Part shown: positions 24,523-31,932 of the stretch, in pieces
Numbering within the stretch: position 1 is the stretch's first letter
How the letters are laid out: every line of letters begins with the position of its first letter
DNA from: Crossiella sp. SN42
GTDB taxonomy: Bacteria; Actinomycetota; Actinomycetes; Mycobacteriales; Pseudonocardiaceae
NCBI RefSeq assembly: GCF_023897065.1
Contig: NZ_JAMHIV010000044.1
Span: forward strand, 1 to 64,000
Length of the DNA: 64,000 bases
Direction: 5' to 3'
Notes under the pieces: generated by a model
What the model saw: only the letters and a program-made list of their open reading frames with translations
Databases searched by the model: none
Told to the model about the DNA's origin: nothing
Position numbers and translations under genes: made by a program

Positions 24523-25737
24523 GTGCGTGTCCTGCTGTTCACCGGCAAGGGCGGGGTGGGCAAGACGACCCTCGCCGCCGCGACGGCCGCCCGCCTCGCG
24601 GCAGGCGGCCACAAAGCGCTGGTCGTCTCCACCGACCCGGCGCACTCCCTCGGCGACGCCCTCGGCGCCCCGCTGACCTCCGCGCCCGCCGAGGTGGAGG
24701 GCGCGAACGGGCTGTACGCGGCCCAGATCGACGCCCGTGGCCTGGTCGACGGGGCCTGGCAGGAGCTGCGCGGGCACCTGCACACCGTGCTGGCCGGCGC
24801 CGGGGTGGACGAGCTGGACGCCGAGGAGCTGACCGTGCTGCCCGGCGTGGAGGAGCTGCTGGCCCTCGCCGAGGTCGAGCGCGCCGCGCGCCTTGGGCCA
24901 TGGGAGACGGTGGTGGTGGACTGCGGTCCGACCGCCGAGACGCTGCGCCTGCTCGCGCTGCCCGAAGCCTTCGCCGGCTACCTGGAACGACTCTTCCCCA
25001 CCCACCGCAGGGTGGTCCGCGGCCTGCTCGCCGGTGTCGCGGGCAGCGCCACGGTGGAGAAGTGGGACGCCGCGGCCGAGGCGCTGGGCAGGCTGGCGGT
25101 GCGGCTGGAGGCCCTGCGCGACCTGCTGGTGAGCCCCGAGCACACCAGCGTCCGGCTGGTGCTGACCCCGGAGCGGGTGGTCGCCGCCGAGACCCGGCGC
25201 ACGCTGACCGCCTTGGCGCTGCAAGGCATCCGGGTGGACGGACTCATCGCCAACCGGGTGCTGCCCGACCTGGGCGCCGGTGGCCGGGGCGCCGCGGCCC
25301 AGTGGCTGCGCACCCGCCGCGGCGAGCAGGACGCCGTGCTGGCCGAGCTGCACGAGGCCACCGACGTGCCGGTGCGGATCGTGGAGCACCGGGCCGCCGA
25401 ACCGGTCGGGGTGCCCGCGCTGCTGGAACTGGCCGCCGAGCTCTACGGCGAGGGCGACCCGCTGGCCGGGGCCGACCGGCCGCCGCTGGTCTCGGTCAGC
25501 GGCGGTGGCCGTGGCCTGGAGGCCCGCTACGAGCTGCATCTGGCGCTGCCGCTGCTGGCCGAGTCCTCAGTGGACCTGGCGCGGGTGGACGACGACCTGG
25601 TGGTCACGGTGGACGGCAGGCGCAAGCTGGTCGCGCTGCCCGCGGTGCTGCGGCGGTGCGAGGTGACCGGCGCGGCCGCCGGGACCGAGGGGCTGACCGT
25701 GCGGTTCCGGCCCGACCCCCGGCTCTGGATGCGGTGA
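24523..25737 (+). CDS. ArsA/GET3-like ATPase (Rv2184c type)
   Basis: 404 aa, GTG start with GGAGAA 10 nt upstream. Deviant Walker A 'GKGGVGKTTLAAATAARLA' (signature Lys in KGGVGKT), switch I 'VVSTDPAHSLGDALG', switch II 'VVVDCGPTAETLRLL', and a C-terminal alpha-crystallin-like domain (~320-404). Members use ATP-driven dimer rearrangement. Despite the name, actinobacterial homologues are not arsenite pumps, and no ars genes are nearby. Located in the Rv2185c-Rv2183c block, with only 4 nt to the next gene, hence an operon. Confidence 0.9.
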   Translation: MRVLLFTGKGGVGKTTLAAATAARLAAGGHKALVVSTDPAHSLGDALGAPLTSAPAEVEGANGLYAAQIDARGLVDGAWQELRGHLHTVLAGAGVDELDAEELTVLPGVEELLALAEVERAARLGPWETVVVDCGPTAETLRLLALPEAFAGYLERLFPTHRRVVRGLLAGVAGSATVEKWDAAAEALGRLAVRLEALRDLLVSPEHTSVRLVLTPERVVAAETRRTLTALALQGIRVDGLIANRVLPDLGAGGRGAAAQWLRTRRGEQDAVLAELHEATDVPVRIVEHRAAEPVGVPALLELAAELYGEGDPLAGADRPPLVSVSGGGRGLEARYELHLALPLLAESSVDLARVDDDLVVTVDGRRKLVALPAVLRRCEVTGAAAGTEGLTVRFRPDPRLWMR

Positions 25738-25741
25738 GGCG

Positions 25742-26131
25742 ATGAACGAGCAGAACAACACCGGCGACGGACAGAACCGGCTGGCCGAGGAGGCCAGGCT
25801 GCTGCTGGACGCCCTCGCCGAGCGGGCGGTGCCCTGGCTGCGCAAGCTCGCCGCCGAGCAGCCCGGCGACGAGCACAGTCCGGCCAGCTGCGGCTGGTGC
25901 CCGCTGTGCGCGGCCATCGCGGTGGCCCGCGGCGAACGGCCGGAGCTGGCCGTGCGCGCGGCCGAGCACCTGGCCGGGCTGCTGGGCACGCTGCGCGCGG
26001 CCATGGAGGAGCGGGTGCCCGCGGCGCCGGGCCAGGACGTCGGCGCCACGCCGCCGCCCGCCGGGTCGCCTGGGACTGAAGCGCCGAGCGCGCCCCGGGT
26101 ACAGCGGATCACGGTGGAGCGGGAGTGCTGA
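25742..26131 (+). CDS. conserved small protein with CxxCPLC cysteine cluster (Rv2183c position)
   Basis: 129 aa. The helical N-terminus contains 'SCGWCPLCAAIAVARGERPELAVRAAEHLAG', three closely spaced cysteines as in Rv2183c-type proteins, possibly a metal or thiol site. The C-terminal third is Ala/Pro-rich and low complexity. Function unknown. ATG 25742 follows the ArsA-like stop by 4 nt, and its last 7 nt overlap the start of the ROK kinase, so the three genes are one transcript. Confidence 0.8.
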   Translation: MNEQNNTGDGQNRLAEEARLLLDALAERAVPWLRKLAAEQPGDEHSPASCGWCPLCAAIAVARGERPELAVRAAEHLAGLLGTLRAAMEERVPAAPGQDVGATPPPAGSPGTEAPSAPRVQRITVEREC

Positions 26132-27075
26132 CTGTCGGCATCGACGTCGGCGGGACCACGGTGCGGGCAGGGGTGGTCGACGACCACGGCTCGGTGCTGG
26201 ACACCGCCCGCACCGCCACCCCGGCCGGCCAGGACGCGCTGGAGAACGCCATCGCCTCGGTGGTCGGCCAGCTGACCGAGCGGCACGAGGTGTGCGCGGT
26301 CGGCCTGGCGGTCGCCGGGTTCGTCACCGAGGACCGGCGCGGCGTGCGCTTCGCCCCGCACCTGGCCTGGCGGCAGGCCCCGGTCGCGGACCGGATGACC
26401 CGCAAGCTGCGGCTGCCCGTGGTGCTGGAGCATGACGCGAACGCCGCGGCCATGGCCGAGTACCGCTTCGGCGCCTCCCGTGGCGCGCGGGTGTCGGTGA
26501 TGGTCGCACTCGGCACCGGGATCGGCGGCGCGCTGCTGGTCGACGGCGAGGTCTTCCGCGGCGCGCACGGCGTCGCGCCGGAACTGGGCCACCTGCGGGT
26601 GGTGCCGGACGGCCGCCCATGCCCGTGTGGCAAGCGGGGTTGCTGGGAGCGCTACTGCTCGGGCACCGCGCTGGCCGCGACCACGGTGGAGCTGCTGGCC
26701 AACGAGCCCGGCCTGTCCACCGTGCTGGCCCGCGAGCCGCTGCGTGACGGCCGCACCATCACCGGCCGCGCGGTGGCCGGCGCGGCCCGCGAGGGCGACC
26801 CGCTGGCGCTGCGCGCCTTCGGTGAGCTGGCCCGCTGGCTCGGCGAGGGCCTGGCCCTGGTCGCCGACGTCTACGACCCGGAGGTCGTGGTGATCGGCGG
26901 CGGGGTCTCGGAGTCCGCGCCGCTGTTCCTGGACGAGGCCCGCGAGCACTATGCGCGGCAGGTGACCGGAGCAGGCCACCGCCCGCTGGCCCGCATCCGC
27001 CCGGCCCAGCTCGGCGACGACGCGGGCATCGTCGGCGCGGCCGCGCTGGCCGCAGACCTGGTCGCCAGGGTCTGA
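26125..27075 (+). CDS. ROK-family glucokinase
   Basis: 316 aa, GTG start inside the end of the preceding gene (7-nt overlap). ATPase phosphate-1 motif 'GIDVGGTTVRAGVVDDHG', catalytic 'LEHDANAAAMAEYRFG' (Asp base), phosphate-2 'ALGTGIGGALLVDGE', and the ROK zinc motif 'CPCGKRGCWERYCSG' preceded by a histidine at 'ELGHLR'. It phosphorylates glucose to glucose-6-phosphate with ATP (some actinobacterial relatives use polyphosphate). No repressor helix-turn-helix is present, so it is an enzyme rather than NagC/XylR. Absent from the mycobacterial order here; with the phosphofructokinase at 29538 it adds glycolytic entry functions to the locus. Confidence 0.9.
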   Translation: MLTVGIDVGGTTVRAGVVDDHGSVLDTARTATPAGQDALENAIASVVGQLTERHEVCAVGLAVAGFVTEDRRGVRFAPHLAWRQAPVADRMTRKLRLPVVLEHDANAAAMAEYRFGASRGARVSVMVALGTGIGGALLVDGEVFRGAHGVAPELGHLRVVPDGRPCPCGKRGCWERYCSGTALAATTVELLANEPGLSTVLAREPLRDGRTITGRAVAGAAREGDPLALRAFGELARWLGEGLALVADVYDPEVVVIGGGVSESAPLFLDEAREHYARQVTGAGHRPLARIRPAQLGDDAGIVGAAALAADLVARV

Positions 27076-27095
27076 GCCCCGGTTCGAAAACGAAA

Positions 27096-27122
27096 CGGAC
27101 CCGGCGCGGTGGCACGGGTCCG
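27096..27122 (+). terminator. hairpin terminator after the ROK kinase
   Basis: CGGACCCG / CGGGTCCG perfect 8-bp stem with an 11-nt loop, 20 nt after the stop; no U tract. Confidence 0.55.
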
Positions 27123-27177
27123 GCAAGTGGACAACGCCTGGCTGATCCGGCGACGCTGCCGGTCAGGCGCCGCTGGG

Positions 27178-27309
27178 TCAGCGGCCGCTGCGGCGGAACA
27201 GGCGGCGGCGACGGCCACCGGTGGTGTTGCGACGGTGCTGCTTCTGCTCACGCGCCCAGCTCGACTCGGCGAGCGCCTTGGCGAGCCACATGGCCTGGAG
27301 CTGATCCAT
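27178..27309 (-). CDS. small basic protein, 43 aa
   Basis: ATG 27309 to TGA 27178. Strong third-position G/C bias over all codons argues for real coding. Sequence begins MDQLQAMWLAKALAESSW and ends in an Arg-rich tail (about nine Arg in the last 18 residues), so it could bind nucleic acid or membrane. No clear ribosome site lies next to the ATG; an in-frame upstream start would add up to 34 less typical residues. Not a family I recognise. Confidence 0.5.
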   Translation of the reverse strand: MDQLQAMWLAKALAESSWAREQKQHRRNTTGGRRRRLFRRSGR

Positions 27310-27465
27310 GGAGAGGGACCTGCCTTCCGTTTCTGTATCGGTTCTGACGAGTCTCAGGCTACGCCTCGACTGAATCGGTACACAAACGAGAAACCGCAGT
27401 TCGTGGCCCACCTCACCGCGTTACGCGGACCCCTGTGACCTGCCTCCCGCCGAGGCGGCGCGGGG

Positions 27466-27948
27466 TCAGACCTGGGCGCCGTCGTGCCAGCCGGAGTCCG
27501 GCGGCGGGCCCTTGCGCATGTTGACCACCAGCCAGCCGATGCCGCCGCTGATCAGCAGCAGGCCCAGCGGGAAGGCGGTGCTCCACAGCATGCCGATCAG
27601 GCCGTGGGTGAAGAACAGCAGCACGCCAAGGCCGATCAGCGCCAGCGCCGCGGCCGTGGTGCGGCGCAGCGGCGGGATGGGCGGCGGCTCCGGGGGCTCG
27701 TAGTGGCCCTCGTCCTCCTCCGGCGGCGCGGCCGCCTGGCGGGACGGCTGCTCTTCCTCGGCCGCGCGCTCGGGGCGCGGGGCGCGTTCCGCTTCCGGCG
27801 GCTCGACGGCCTTGGCCGCGGCCTCCGGGGTCTCCGGCCATTCCGGAGCGCTGCCCTCACGGCGGAGACCCGCGACGATCGCCTCGAAGGCGGCGTCCAC
27901 GTCCTCCGGTCCGTTGGTCTCCTCCGCGCGGTTGCTCATCACCGCCAT
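27466..27948 (-). CDS. two-TM conserved membrane protein with acidic cytoplasmic domain
   Basis: 160 aa. Residues 1-95 are acidic, Pro/Glu/Ala-rich and probably disordered. Residues ~98-116 and ~120-142 are two hydrophobic helices separated by a short 'THGLIGMLWST' turn, and a short polar tail follows. This resembles small actinobacterial DUF308-like membrane proteins; function unknown. ATG 27948 or ATG 27939 (three codons later) are both possible, with weak ribosome sites. Divergent from plsC. Confidence 0.7.
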   Translation of the reverse strand: MAVMSNRAEETNGPEDVDAAFEAIVAGLRREGSAPEWPETPEAAAKAVEPPEAERAPRPERAAEEEQPSRQAAAPPEEDEGHYEPPEPPPIPPLRRTTAAALALIGLGVLLFFTHGLIGMLWSTAFPLGLLLISGGIGWLVVNMRKGPPPDSGWHDGAQV

Positions 27949-28051
27949 CGTCCCATGAGCGGGCCGTGCCCGGCAGACGTCGGAATGGGCCTTCCGGCAG
28001 AAGAAGATGGGTGTGTCTGGTCACCTGTGCACGTCAACGGGTGCGTTGCCG

Positions 28052-28081
28052 TTGTGCGCAGTCGAACTCGCTCCGTAGTCT
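28052..28081 (+). promoter_or_regulatory. putative promoter of plsC
   Basis: TTGTGC (28052-28057), 18-nt spacer, TAGTCT (28076-28081). This would give a leader of about 40 nt containing GGGAGG (28111-28116) before the start chosen at 28128. Confidence 0.4.
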
Positions 28082-28127
28082 GGCGTACACCGGCCTGGTC
28101 TGGGCTTTGAGGGAGGCGCTTTCCGCG

Positions 28128-28841
28128 GTGTTGTGGTGGGTGATGAAGTGGGTTCTGCTCGGACCCATCTTGCGGCTGTTCTTCCGTCCGTCCATCCAGG
28201 GACTTGAGCACGTCCCGGAGTCCGGCGGAGCCATCCTGGCCAGCAACCACCTCGCGGTGGCCGACTCGTTCTTCCTGCCCCTGATGGTGCCGCGCCGGGT
28301 CACCTTCCTGGCCAAGCGGGAGTACTTCACCGGCAAGGGCGTCAAGGGCCGGTTCAAGCGGGCCTTCTTCGGCGGGCTGGGCCAGGTGCCGATCGACCGC
28401 TCCAGCGCGATGGCCGCGCAGGCCGCGCTGGACACCGGCGTGCGGCTGCTCAAGGAGGGCAAGCTCCTCGGCATCTACCCCGAGGGCACCCGCTCGCCCG
28501 ACGGCAGGCTGTACAAGGGCAAGACCGGCGTGGCCAGGATGGCGCTGGAGGCCGGCGTGCCGGTGGTGCCGGTGGTCATGGTCGGCACGGACCGGGCCAA
28601 CCCGATCGGCTCCAAGATGTGGCGGCCGCACAAGATCCGCATCGTGATCGGCCCGCCGCTGGACTTCTCCCGGTACGAGGGCCTCGGCGGGGACCGGTTC
28701 ATCGAGCGGTCCATCACCGACGAGATCATGTACACCCTGATGGAGATGTCCGGCCAGGAGTACGTGGACGTCTACGCCGCGAAGGTCAAGGAGCCGCAGG
28801 CCACGCCGTCCACGGCCACCCCGGAGCGCAAGGCCGCCTGA
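28128..28841 (+). CDS. plsC: 1-acyl-sn-glycerol-3-phosphate acyltransferase
   Basis: 237 aa from GTG 28128 (GGGAGG 11 nt upstream); TTG 28131 or ATG 28143 are close alternatives. N-terminal hydrophobic anchor 'VLWWVMKWVLLGPILRLFF'. Acyltransferase blocks: block I 'NHLAVADSFF' (the HX4D motif, here N-H-L-A-V-A-D), block II 'GLGQVPIDRSS', block III 'GIYPEGTRSPDGRLYKGKTG', block IV 'VPVVPVVMVG'. It makes phosphatidic acid from lysophosphatidate at the membrane. Equivalent to Rv2182c in position. Confidence 0.9.
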   Translation: MLWWVMKWVLLGPILRLFFRPSIQGLEHVPESGGAILASNHLAVADSFFLPLMVPRRVTFLAKREYFTGKGVKGRFKRAFFGGLGQVPIDRSSAMAAQAALDTGVRLLKEGKLLGIYPEGTRSPDGRLYKGKTGVARMALEAGVPVVPVVMVGTDRANPIGSKMWRPHKIRIVIGPPLDFSRYEGLGGDRFIERSITDEIMYTLMEMSGQEYVDVYAAKVKEPQATPSTATPERKAA

Positions 28842-28871
28842 GTCGCGGTCAGGGGCGGAACGGGCGCCGAC

Positions 28872-28877
28872 TAACCT
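28872..28877 (+). promoter_or_regulatory. -10 element TAACCT, leaderless start
   Basis: TAACCT lies 6 nt before GTG 28884. Confidence 0.6.
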
Positions 28878-28883
28878 TGGTCG

Positions 28884-29387
28884 GTGCGGTTCTTCTACGA
28901 CTGTGAGTTCATTGAGGACGGGGTCACCATCGACCTCGTCTCCATCGGGGTGGTGAGTGAGGACGGTCGTGAGTACTACGCCGTGTCCACTGAGTTCGAC
29001 CCCGAGCGGGCGGGTCCGTGGGTGCGGCAGCACGTGCTCGCGAAACTGCCCCCGCCCTCGGATCCGCACTGGCGCAGCCGCAACCAGATCCGCCGCGAGC
29101 TGCTGGAGTTCGTGACCGAGTCGGACAACCAGCCCGAGCTGTGGGCCTGGTTCGCCGCCTACGACCACGTGGCGCTGGCCCAGCTGTGGGGCGCGATGCC
29201 CGCGCTGCCGCCGGAGCTGCCCCGGTTCACCAGGGACCTGCGGCAGCGCTGGGAGGACCTGGGCAAGCCCCGGCTGCCCGGCCCGCCGGCCGACGCGCAC
29301 GACGCGCTGGCCGACGCCAGGCACAACTACCAGCGCTGGCAGATCATGGAGCAGACCCGCCAGCGGAAGGGCTTCGCGGTCCGCTGA
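28884..29387 (+). CDS. 3'-5' exoribonuclease, Rv2179c family
   Basis: 167 aa, compact DEDDh exoribonuclease. 'FFYDCEFIEDGVTIDLVSIG' holds the first D and E (residues ~6-8), 'WAWFAAYDHVALAQL' the second Asp, and 'AHDALADARHNYQRW' the catalytic His and last Asp. The M. tuberculosis Rv2179c structure defined this family as an RNase T/ORN-related exoribonuclease. Leaderless GTG start; size matches the family. It is separated by 150 nt from the phosphofructokinase gene downstream. Confidence 0.92.
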   Translation: MRFFYDCEFIEDGVTIDLVSIGVVSEDGREYYAVSTEFDPERAGPWVRQHVLAKLPPPSDPHWRSRNQIRRELLEFVTESDNQPELWAWFAAYDHVALAQLWGAMPALPPELPRFTRDLRQRWEDLGKPRLPGPPADAHDALADARHNYQRWQIMEQTRQRKGFAVR

Positions 29388-29537
29388 GCAGGCGGCGGTA
29401 GTTCCTCTTCTTCGCCTGAAGTTCCGGAAGTGTTGCCGGTTATCGGCACCCCGCTTGCTGCACCGATCCAGGTGCGGGCAGACTCGGCGGTGACGCGAGA
29501 GACGCCGCTCACAGTCGGCGCGAAGAGGAGGCACTAC

Positions 29538-30563
29538 ATGCGCATTGGTGTGCTCACGGGTGGTGGCGACTGCCCGGGGCTGAACGCGGTCATCCGGGCG
29601 GTCGTCCGCAAGGGCGTGGAGGTCTACGGCCACGACTTCGTCGGCTTCCGCAACGGGTGGAAGGGCCCGATCGAGGGTCACACCAAGCCGCTGGGCCTGG
29701 ACCAGGTCGAGGACATCCTGACTCGCGGCGGCACGATCCTGGGCAGTTCCCGGACCAACCCGTACAAGGTCGAGGGTGGCGTCGAGGCCATCCGCAAGAA
29801 CCTGGCCGAGCTGGGGGTGGACGCGCTCATCGCCATCGGCGGCGAGGACACCCTCGGGGTGGCCAAGCGGCTGACCGATGACGGCATCGGCGTGGTCGGC
29901 GTGCCGAAGACGATCGACAACGACCTGGGCGCGACGGACTACACCTTCGGCTTCGACACCGCGGTGCACATCGCCACCGAGTCCATCGACCGGTTGCGCA
30001 CCACCGCCGAGTCGCACCACCGCGCCCTGGTCGTGGAGGTCATGGGGCGGCACGCGGGCTGGATCGCGCTGCACTCCGGCCTGGCCGGCGGCGCGAACGT
30101 GATCCTGGTGCCGGAGAAGCCGTTCAGCGTGGACAAGGTCGTCGAGTGGGTGCAGCGGCGGTTCGAGCGCGAGTACGCGCCGATCATCGTGGTGGCCGAG
30201 GGCGCGGTGCCGGAGAACGGGGCCGAGGTCCTGCTCACCGGTGAGAAGGACGCCTTCGGGCACGTCCGGCTCGGCGGCATCGGCACCTGGCTGGCCGAGG
30301 AGATCGCGCAGCGGACCGGCAAGGAGTCCAGGGCGGTGATCCTGGGCCACACCCAGCGCGGTGGCACCCCGACGGCCTACGACCGGGTGCTGGCCACCAG
30401 GTTCGGGCTGCATGCGGTGGACGCGGTCAACGACGGCGACTTCGGCGTGATGGTGGCGCTGAAGGGCACGGACATCGTGCGGGTGAAGCTGGCCGAGGCC
30501 ACGGCCGAGCTGAAGACCGTGCCGGCGGACCGGTACGCCGAGGCCGAGGTCTTCTTCGGCTGA
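29538..30563 (+). CDS. 6-phosphofructokinase, group III, PPi-type active-site residues
   Basis: 341 aa, ATG with GAGGAGG (29524-29530) upstream. 'GVLTGGGDCPGLNAVIR' binds the phosphoryl donor, 'PKTIDNDLGATDYTFGFDTAV' carries the catalytic Asp, and 'MGRHAGWIAL' and 'LGHTQRGG' bind fructose-6-phosphate. The donor loop reads G-G-E103-D104-T105 and position 124 is Lys; Asp104 plus Lys124 (E. coli numbering, which happens to coincide) mark PPi-dependent enzymes, whereas ATP enzymes have Gly104. So a reversible PPi-phosphofructokinase is predicted, as known in Amycolatopsis methanolica. Monocistronic with its own terminator. Confidence 0.9.
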   Translation: MRIGVLTGGGDCPGLNAVIRAVVRKGVEVYGHDFVGFRNGWKGPIEGHTKPLGLDQVEDILTRGGTILGSSRTNPYKVEGGVEAIRKNLAELGVDALIAIGGEDTLGVAKRLTDDGIGVVGVPKTIDNDLGATDYTFGFDTAVHIATESIDRLRTTAESHHRALVVEVMGRHAGWIALHSGLAGGANVILVPEKPFSVDKVVEWVQRRFEREYAPIIVVAEGAVPENGAEVLLTGEKDAFGHVRLGGIGTWLAEEIAQRTGKESRAVILGHTQRGGTPTAYDRVLATRFGLHAVDAVNDGDFGVMVALKGTDIVRVKLAEATAELKTVPADRYAEAEVFFG

Positions 30564-30580
30564 GTTCCACAGGTTGAGCT

Positions 30581-30617
30581 AAGCGACGCTCTCAACGGGG
30601 AGAGCGTCGCTTTCTTC
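30581..30617 (+). terminator. intrinsic terminator after the phosphofructokinase
   Basis: AGCGACGCTCTC and its exact complement form a 12-bp stem (30582-30593 with 30600-30611), extended by A-T pairing and followed by TTTCTTCT: a textbook terminator. Confidence 0.9.
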
Positions 30618-30628
30618 TCGCTGCTCAG

Positions 30629-31831
30629 CTACCGGAGGCCGCTCATGATCGCGTTGATGATGCCCTGCTGCGTCACCGCGAGGGTCCGCCGGTTGAACAG
30701 CCCGAACCCGTACCGTCCGTTTTCGCCGTTGTCCCAGTAGACGGTGGCCGCGCCGTACTTCTTCGACACCGACACGATGGCCCGCGCGTAGTCCGCGCGA
30801 TACCGGTTGTTCGAGGAGTCGGCCGAGGACTTGTCGATCGAGCCGTACTCACCGACGACCACCGGATAGCCCTTGGTGACGAAGGTGTCGTACATCTTCT
30901 TCAGCTGGGACTCCAGGTAGTCCTCCTGGCCCCAGGTGGATTTCCGGGCCGGATTGGTCGACCCCCGGCCCCACTGCGTGATGGTGTCCTTCTCCTCACC
31001 CGCGAAGTCCCACGGGCTGTAGTAGTGCACCGAAATCATGATGCGCTTCTCGTTGGCCGGGATCGAGGGCGACCGGTACTGGTCGGTCGGCAGCACGAAA
31101 CCGTAGTTCCCCGCGGTGTAGTCGATGTTGGTGTTCCAGCCGGGCACGAGCAGCCACCGCGAGCTGTTCTGCCCGCCGGCCCGCCGCACGGTGTCCACGA
31201 AGATCTGGTTGTAGCTGTTGATGTTCGAGTAGCAGGGCTGCGTCGGATTGCCGTACTGCCCGTCGAAGTTCTCGTTCATCGACTCCAGGATCAGGCGCTG
31301 GTCGTAGTTCTGGAACCGCTGCGCGATCTGCTGCCACACCTTCTGGTACTTGGCCTTGATGGTGGCCTGCGCGGAAGAATCGCAGATAAGCCAGGAGTTG
31401 CTGATGGTCTTGTAACCGTCGCCGTGCATGTTGATCAGCACGTGCAGGCCGCGGTTGTAGGCGTAGTTCACGACCTCCTGGATCCGGTTCAGCCAGGCGG
31501 AGTTGATCGTGTAGTTAGGGCCGGCGCCGATGTGTCGCAGGTAGGAGACCGGGATTCGGATCGTCTTGAACCCGGCGGCCCGCACCTTGTCGATGAGCGC
31601 TTGCGTGATGGTCGGCTGGCCCCAGGCGGTTTCGCCGGGAGTTCCGTCGATATTGGCTTCCAGCTGGTTGCCGAGGTTCCAGCCCGCGCCCATGCTGGCC
31701 ACGATCTGCGCGGCGTTCTGCTGGCCGACCGGGGCGGCCGAGGCCGGACTCGCCAAACCGGACGCGGAAGCGGCAACCGTCAGCACGGCGGCGAGCAAGC
31801 CGGCCTTGATCTTTCCTACTGGTGAGCGCAC
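30629..31831 (-). CDS. secreted GH5 endoglucanase/glycosidase
   Basis: 400 aa, GTG start with GGGAGAAACCT upstream. Signal peptide (residues 1-33, Ala-rich, cleavage after 'SAA'). (beta/alpha)8 GH5 domain: 'GWNLGNQLEA' (50-59), 'IRIPVSYLRHIG', 'VLINMHGDGY', acid/base Glu in 'LESMNENFDG' (E187), 'MISVHYYSPWDF', and nucleophile Glu in 'VVVGEYGS' (E328). The opening resembles subfamily GH5_4-type enzymes acting on beta-1,4-glucans or xyloglucan; the subfamily is not certain. No carbohydrate-binding module. No CebR-type 14-bp operator was seen upstream. The base composition is slightly less G+C-rich at third positions than neighbouring genes, with Asn/Tyr/Ser richness typical of secreted enzymes, so it may be a later arrival. 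Confidence 0.9.
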   Translation of the reverse strand: MRSPVGKIKAGLLAAVLTVAASASGLASPASAAPVGQQNAAQIVASMGAGWNLGNQLEANIDGTPGETAWGQPTITQALIDKVRAAGFKTIRIPVSYLRHIGAGPNYTINSAWLNRIQEVVNYAYNRGLHVLINMHGDGYKTISNSWLICDSSAQATIKAKYQKVWQQIAQRFQNYDQRLILESMNENFDGQYGNPTQPCYSNINSYNQIFVDTVRRAGGQNSSRWLLVPGWNTNIDYTAGNYGFVLPTDQYRSPSIPANEKRIMISVHYYSPWDFAGEEKDTITQWGRGSTNPARKSTWGQEDYLESQLKKMYDTFVTKGYPVVVGEYGSIDKSSADSSNNRYRADYARAIVSVSKKYGAATVYWDNGENGRYGFGLFNRRTLAVTQQGIINAIMSGLR

Positions 31832-31892
31832 AGGTTTCTCCCGCGTCTTCAGGGCGGCGGAAAGCGTATTGCAACATTGCAGTAGCCGACCT

Positions 31893-31911
31893 GCTCAGTC
31901 AATGGCTGAGC
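31893..31911 (-). terminator. possible terminator of the FprA-type gene
   Basis: GCTCAG / CTGAGC 6-bp inverted repeat with a 7-nt loop, 22 nt after the stop of the reductase gene; weak and without a U tract. Confidence 0.35.
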
Positions 31912-31932
31912 TGGGAGAAGCCTATGCCTGGC

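Noticed and set aside
27939-30413. 824-codon minus-strand frame opposite plsC, the exoribonuclease and the phosphofructokinase
   Set aside because: The + strand frames have intact catalytic motifs; the minus frame is low complexity and spans three real genes.
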